Of a stretch of DNA of 5,911 bases, positions 5,323 to 5,911 are shown one piece after another. A program made the position numbers and the translations under genes. Location: the NCBI GenBank assembly GCA_022722495.1, contig JAIJLI010000147.1, positions 1 through 5,911 of the forward strand. The letters are read 5' to 3'. Source of the stretch: Dialister sp. GTDB lineage: Bacteria; Bacillota; Negativicutes; Veillonellales; Dialisteraceae. How positions within the stretch are numbered: position 1 is the stretch's first letter; each line of letters opens with the position of its first letter. The notes beneath the pieces were generated by a model. The model was not told the origin of the DNA and made no database searches. It was given only the letters and a program-made list of their open reading frames with translations.

Positions 5323-5371
5323 GATCCGGCGGATGGGTCGGGCCCGATCTGCGGATCTGCCATCCCTTTTT
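5323..5371 (+). terminator. GC-rich fold with T-run just before the thioredoxin promoter
   Basis: GGATGG (5331-5336) pairs with CCATCC (5360-5365), enclosing the perfect 10-base palindrome TCGGGCCCGA (5338-5347), and five T residues follow (5367-5371). An alternative stem, GATCCG (5323-5328) with CGGATC (5352-5357), competes with it. It could insulate the thioredoxin gene from upstream read-through. The long, internally structured loop is unusual for a simple terminator. Confidence 0.4.
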
Positions 5372-5374
5372 ATA

Positions 5375-5403
5375 TTGACACTCATCGATATTTATGATAC
5401 AAT
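5375..5403 (+). promoter_or_regulatory. Near-consensus promoter of the thioredoxin gene
   Basis: TTGACA (5375-5380), a 17-base spacer and TACAAT (5398-5403), preceded by TGA as an extended -10. The transcript would start near 5410 with a leader of about 36 bases. This rules out a TTG start at 5404, which would lie at the edge of the -10 box. Confidence 0.92.
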
Positions 5404-5430
5404 TTGAATAGAGAAAATTCGATATTACAA

Positions 5431-5437
5431 AAGGAGG
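5431..5437 (+). promoter_or_regulatory. Ribosome-binding site fixing the thioredoxin start
   Basis: AAGGAGG lies eight bases before the ATG at 5446, an optimal arrangement that selects this start over in-frame upstream codons. Confidence 0.9.
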
Positions 5438-5445
5438 TACCTACC

Positions 5446-5760
5446 ATGATCCAGATGATCACAGGCACAGAAAATTTCGACAAGGCGCTGGAAAAGGGCG
5501 ATATGATCGCCGGCTTCAGCGCACCATGGTGCGGCTACTGCCGCCGCCTACAGCCGATGATCGTGAAGCTGTCGGAGGAGATCGACATCCCGATCTACGG
5601 CGTGAATATTGATGAGGATGAAGCACTGGCAGAGCGCTATCACATCGAGACGATCCCGGATATCGTGTATTTCAAGGACGGCAAGCCGGTGGACAGCATC
5701 ATCGGCTATGGCAATGTAGGGTATCCGGAGCTCAAGGCGTTCGTGGAGAAGAATCGGTGA
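5446..5760 (+). CDS. Thioredoxin-family protein with CGYC active site
   Basis: A 104-residue single-domain thioredoxin-fold protein, the usual length of a free cytosolic thioredoxin, with no signal peptide. It would exchange disulfides through the active site W28-C29-G30-Y31-C32. The cis-proline motif follows as TIPD (P71), and the C-terminal strand has FKDG (76-79). Two features depart from classical TrxA. The residue between the active-site cysteines is Tyr rather than Pro, and the buried Asp26 position of E. coli Trx aligns to Gly23 (IAGFSA here, LVDFWA there). This suggests a different redox potential or partner, so it may not be the main thioredoxin; no reductase gene is adjacent. It has its own strong promoter. 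No clear intrinsic terminator follows, although the hairpin repeat at 5804 could stop transcription. Confidence 0.92.
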   Translation: MIQMITGTENFDKALEKGDMIAGFSAPWCGYCRRLQPMIVKLSEEIDIPIYGVNIDEDEALAERYHIETIPDIVYFKDGKPVDSIIGYGNVGYPELKAFVEKNR

Positions 5761-5803
5761 TAGCGGCTCTATGATAGATATCAGCTATAGTGAGCGGCAC
5801 AGG

Positions 5804-5911
5804 CGAGCGCAGCGAGATGGGGCATGCCAGCGGTATAGCGTGCTATGTTGAATAGTCCGACGCTATCGATATTCCAACACTTTCATGCAATACCGCTACG
5901 TAGCCCCCTCA
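5804..5911. repeat. Dispersed hairpin repeat, copy 2 (cut by the window end)
   Basis: Matches 3-110 without gaps at 97 of 108 positions, in the same orientation. The inner stem (5836-5841 with 5860-5865) is fully Watson-Crick here, whereas copy 1 has two G-U pairs. The outer stem is interrupted because the right arm carries CGTA (5899-5902) where copy 1 has GCAT. It begins 43 bases after the thioredoxin stop. The 3' continuation lies outside the window. Confidence 0.85.

Noticed and set aside
5220..5378. 52-codon frame before the thioredoxin gene
   Set aside because: Weak ribosome-binding site, no promoter of its own after the ssrA terminator, and it runs into the -35 of the next gene.
1..5911. 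Composite transposon bounded by the two hairpin repeats
   Set aside because: The enclosed genes are essential-type housekeeping genes with no transposase, and the repeats look dispersed rather than transposon ends.

Overview
The window looks like chromosomal DNA of a low-to-moderate GC Gram-positive-type bacterium (Bacillota). I lean to the Negativicutes (Selenomonas-like) because genes with many GC-ending codons sit beside AT-rich intergenic DNA, sigma-A-type promoters are strong, and GC-rich hairpin repeats fill the spacers. This placement is inference; no search was possible.

All genes read left to right. After a hairpin repeat (3-140) and an AT-rich gene-free stretch (141-670) comes a secreted cell-wall protein with DUF348, G5 and 3D domains (728-1705), driven by its own promoter. 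A 620-base spacer follows, packed with repeats: three different 7-base tandem arrays, an 86-base module present twice, an intrinsic terminator and several short palindromes. Next is lspA (signal peptidase II), whose stop overlaps the start of an RluA/RluD-family pseudouridine synthase gene (2757-3683), a classical Bacillota pairing. A P1-family (DmpA-like) self-processing peptidase/amidase follows (3783-4739). Then comes a complete tmRNA gene, ssrA (4817-5162), with consensus promoter and terminator. A 240-base spacer with a GC-rich foldable segment precedes a small thioredoxin-like gene (5446-5760) with its own near-consensus promoter. The window closes in a second copy of the opening hairpin repeat (5804-5911).

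The genes are mostly housekeeping: envelope maintenance (3D protein, LspA), RNA modification (pseudouridine synthase), ribosome rescue (tmRNA) and thiol redox (thioredoxin). Only lspA and the pseudouridine synthase gene are clearly one operon. I see no transposase, phage, CRISPR or defence genes. The least ordinary content is in the non-coding DNA: the dispersed hairpin repeat whose two copies differ partly by pairing-preserving changes, the heptamer arrays, the duplicated terminator module, and a tmRNA tag peptide with basic residues.
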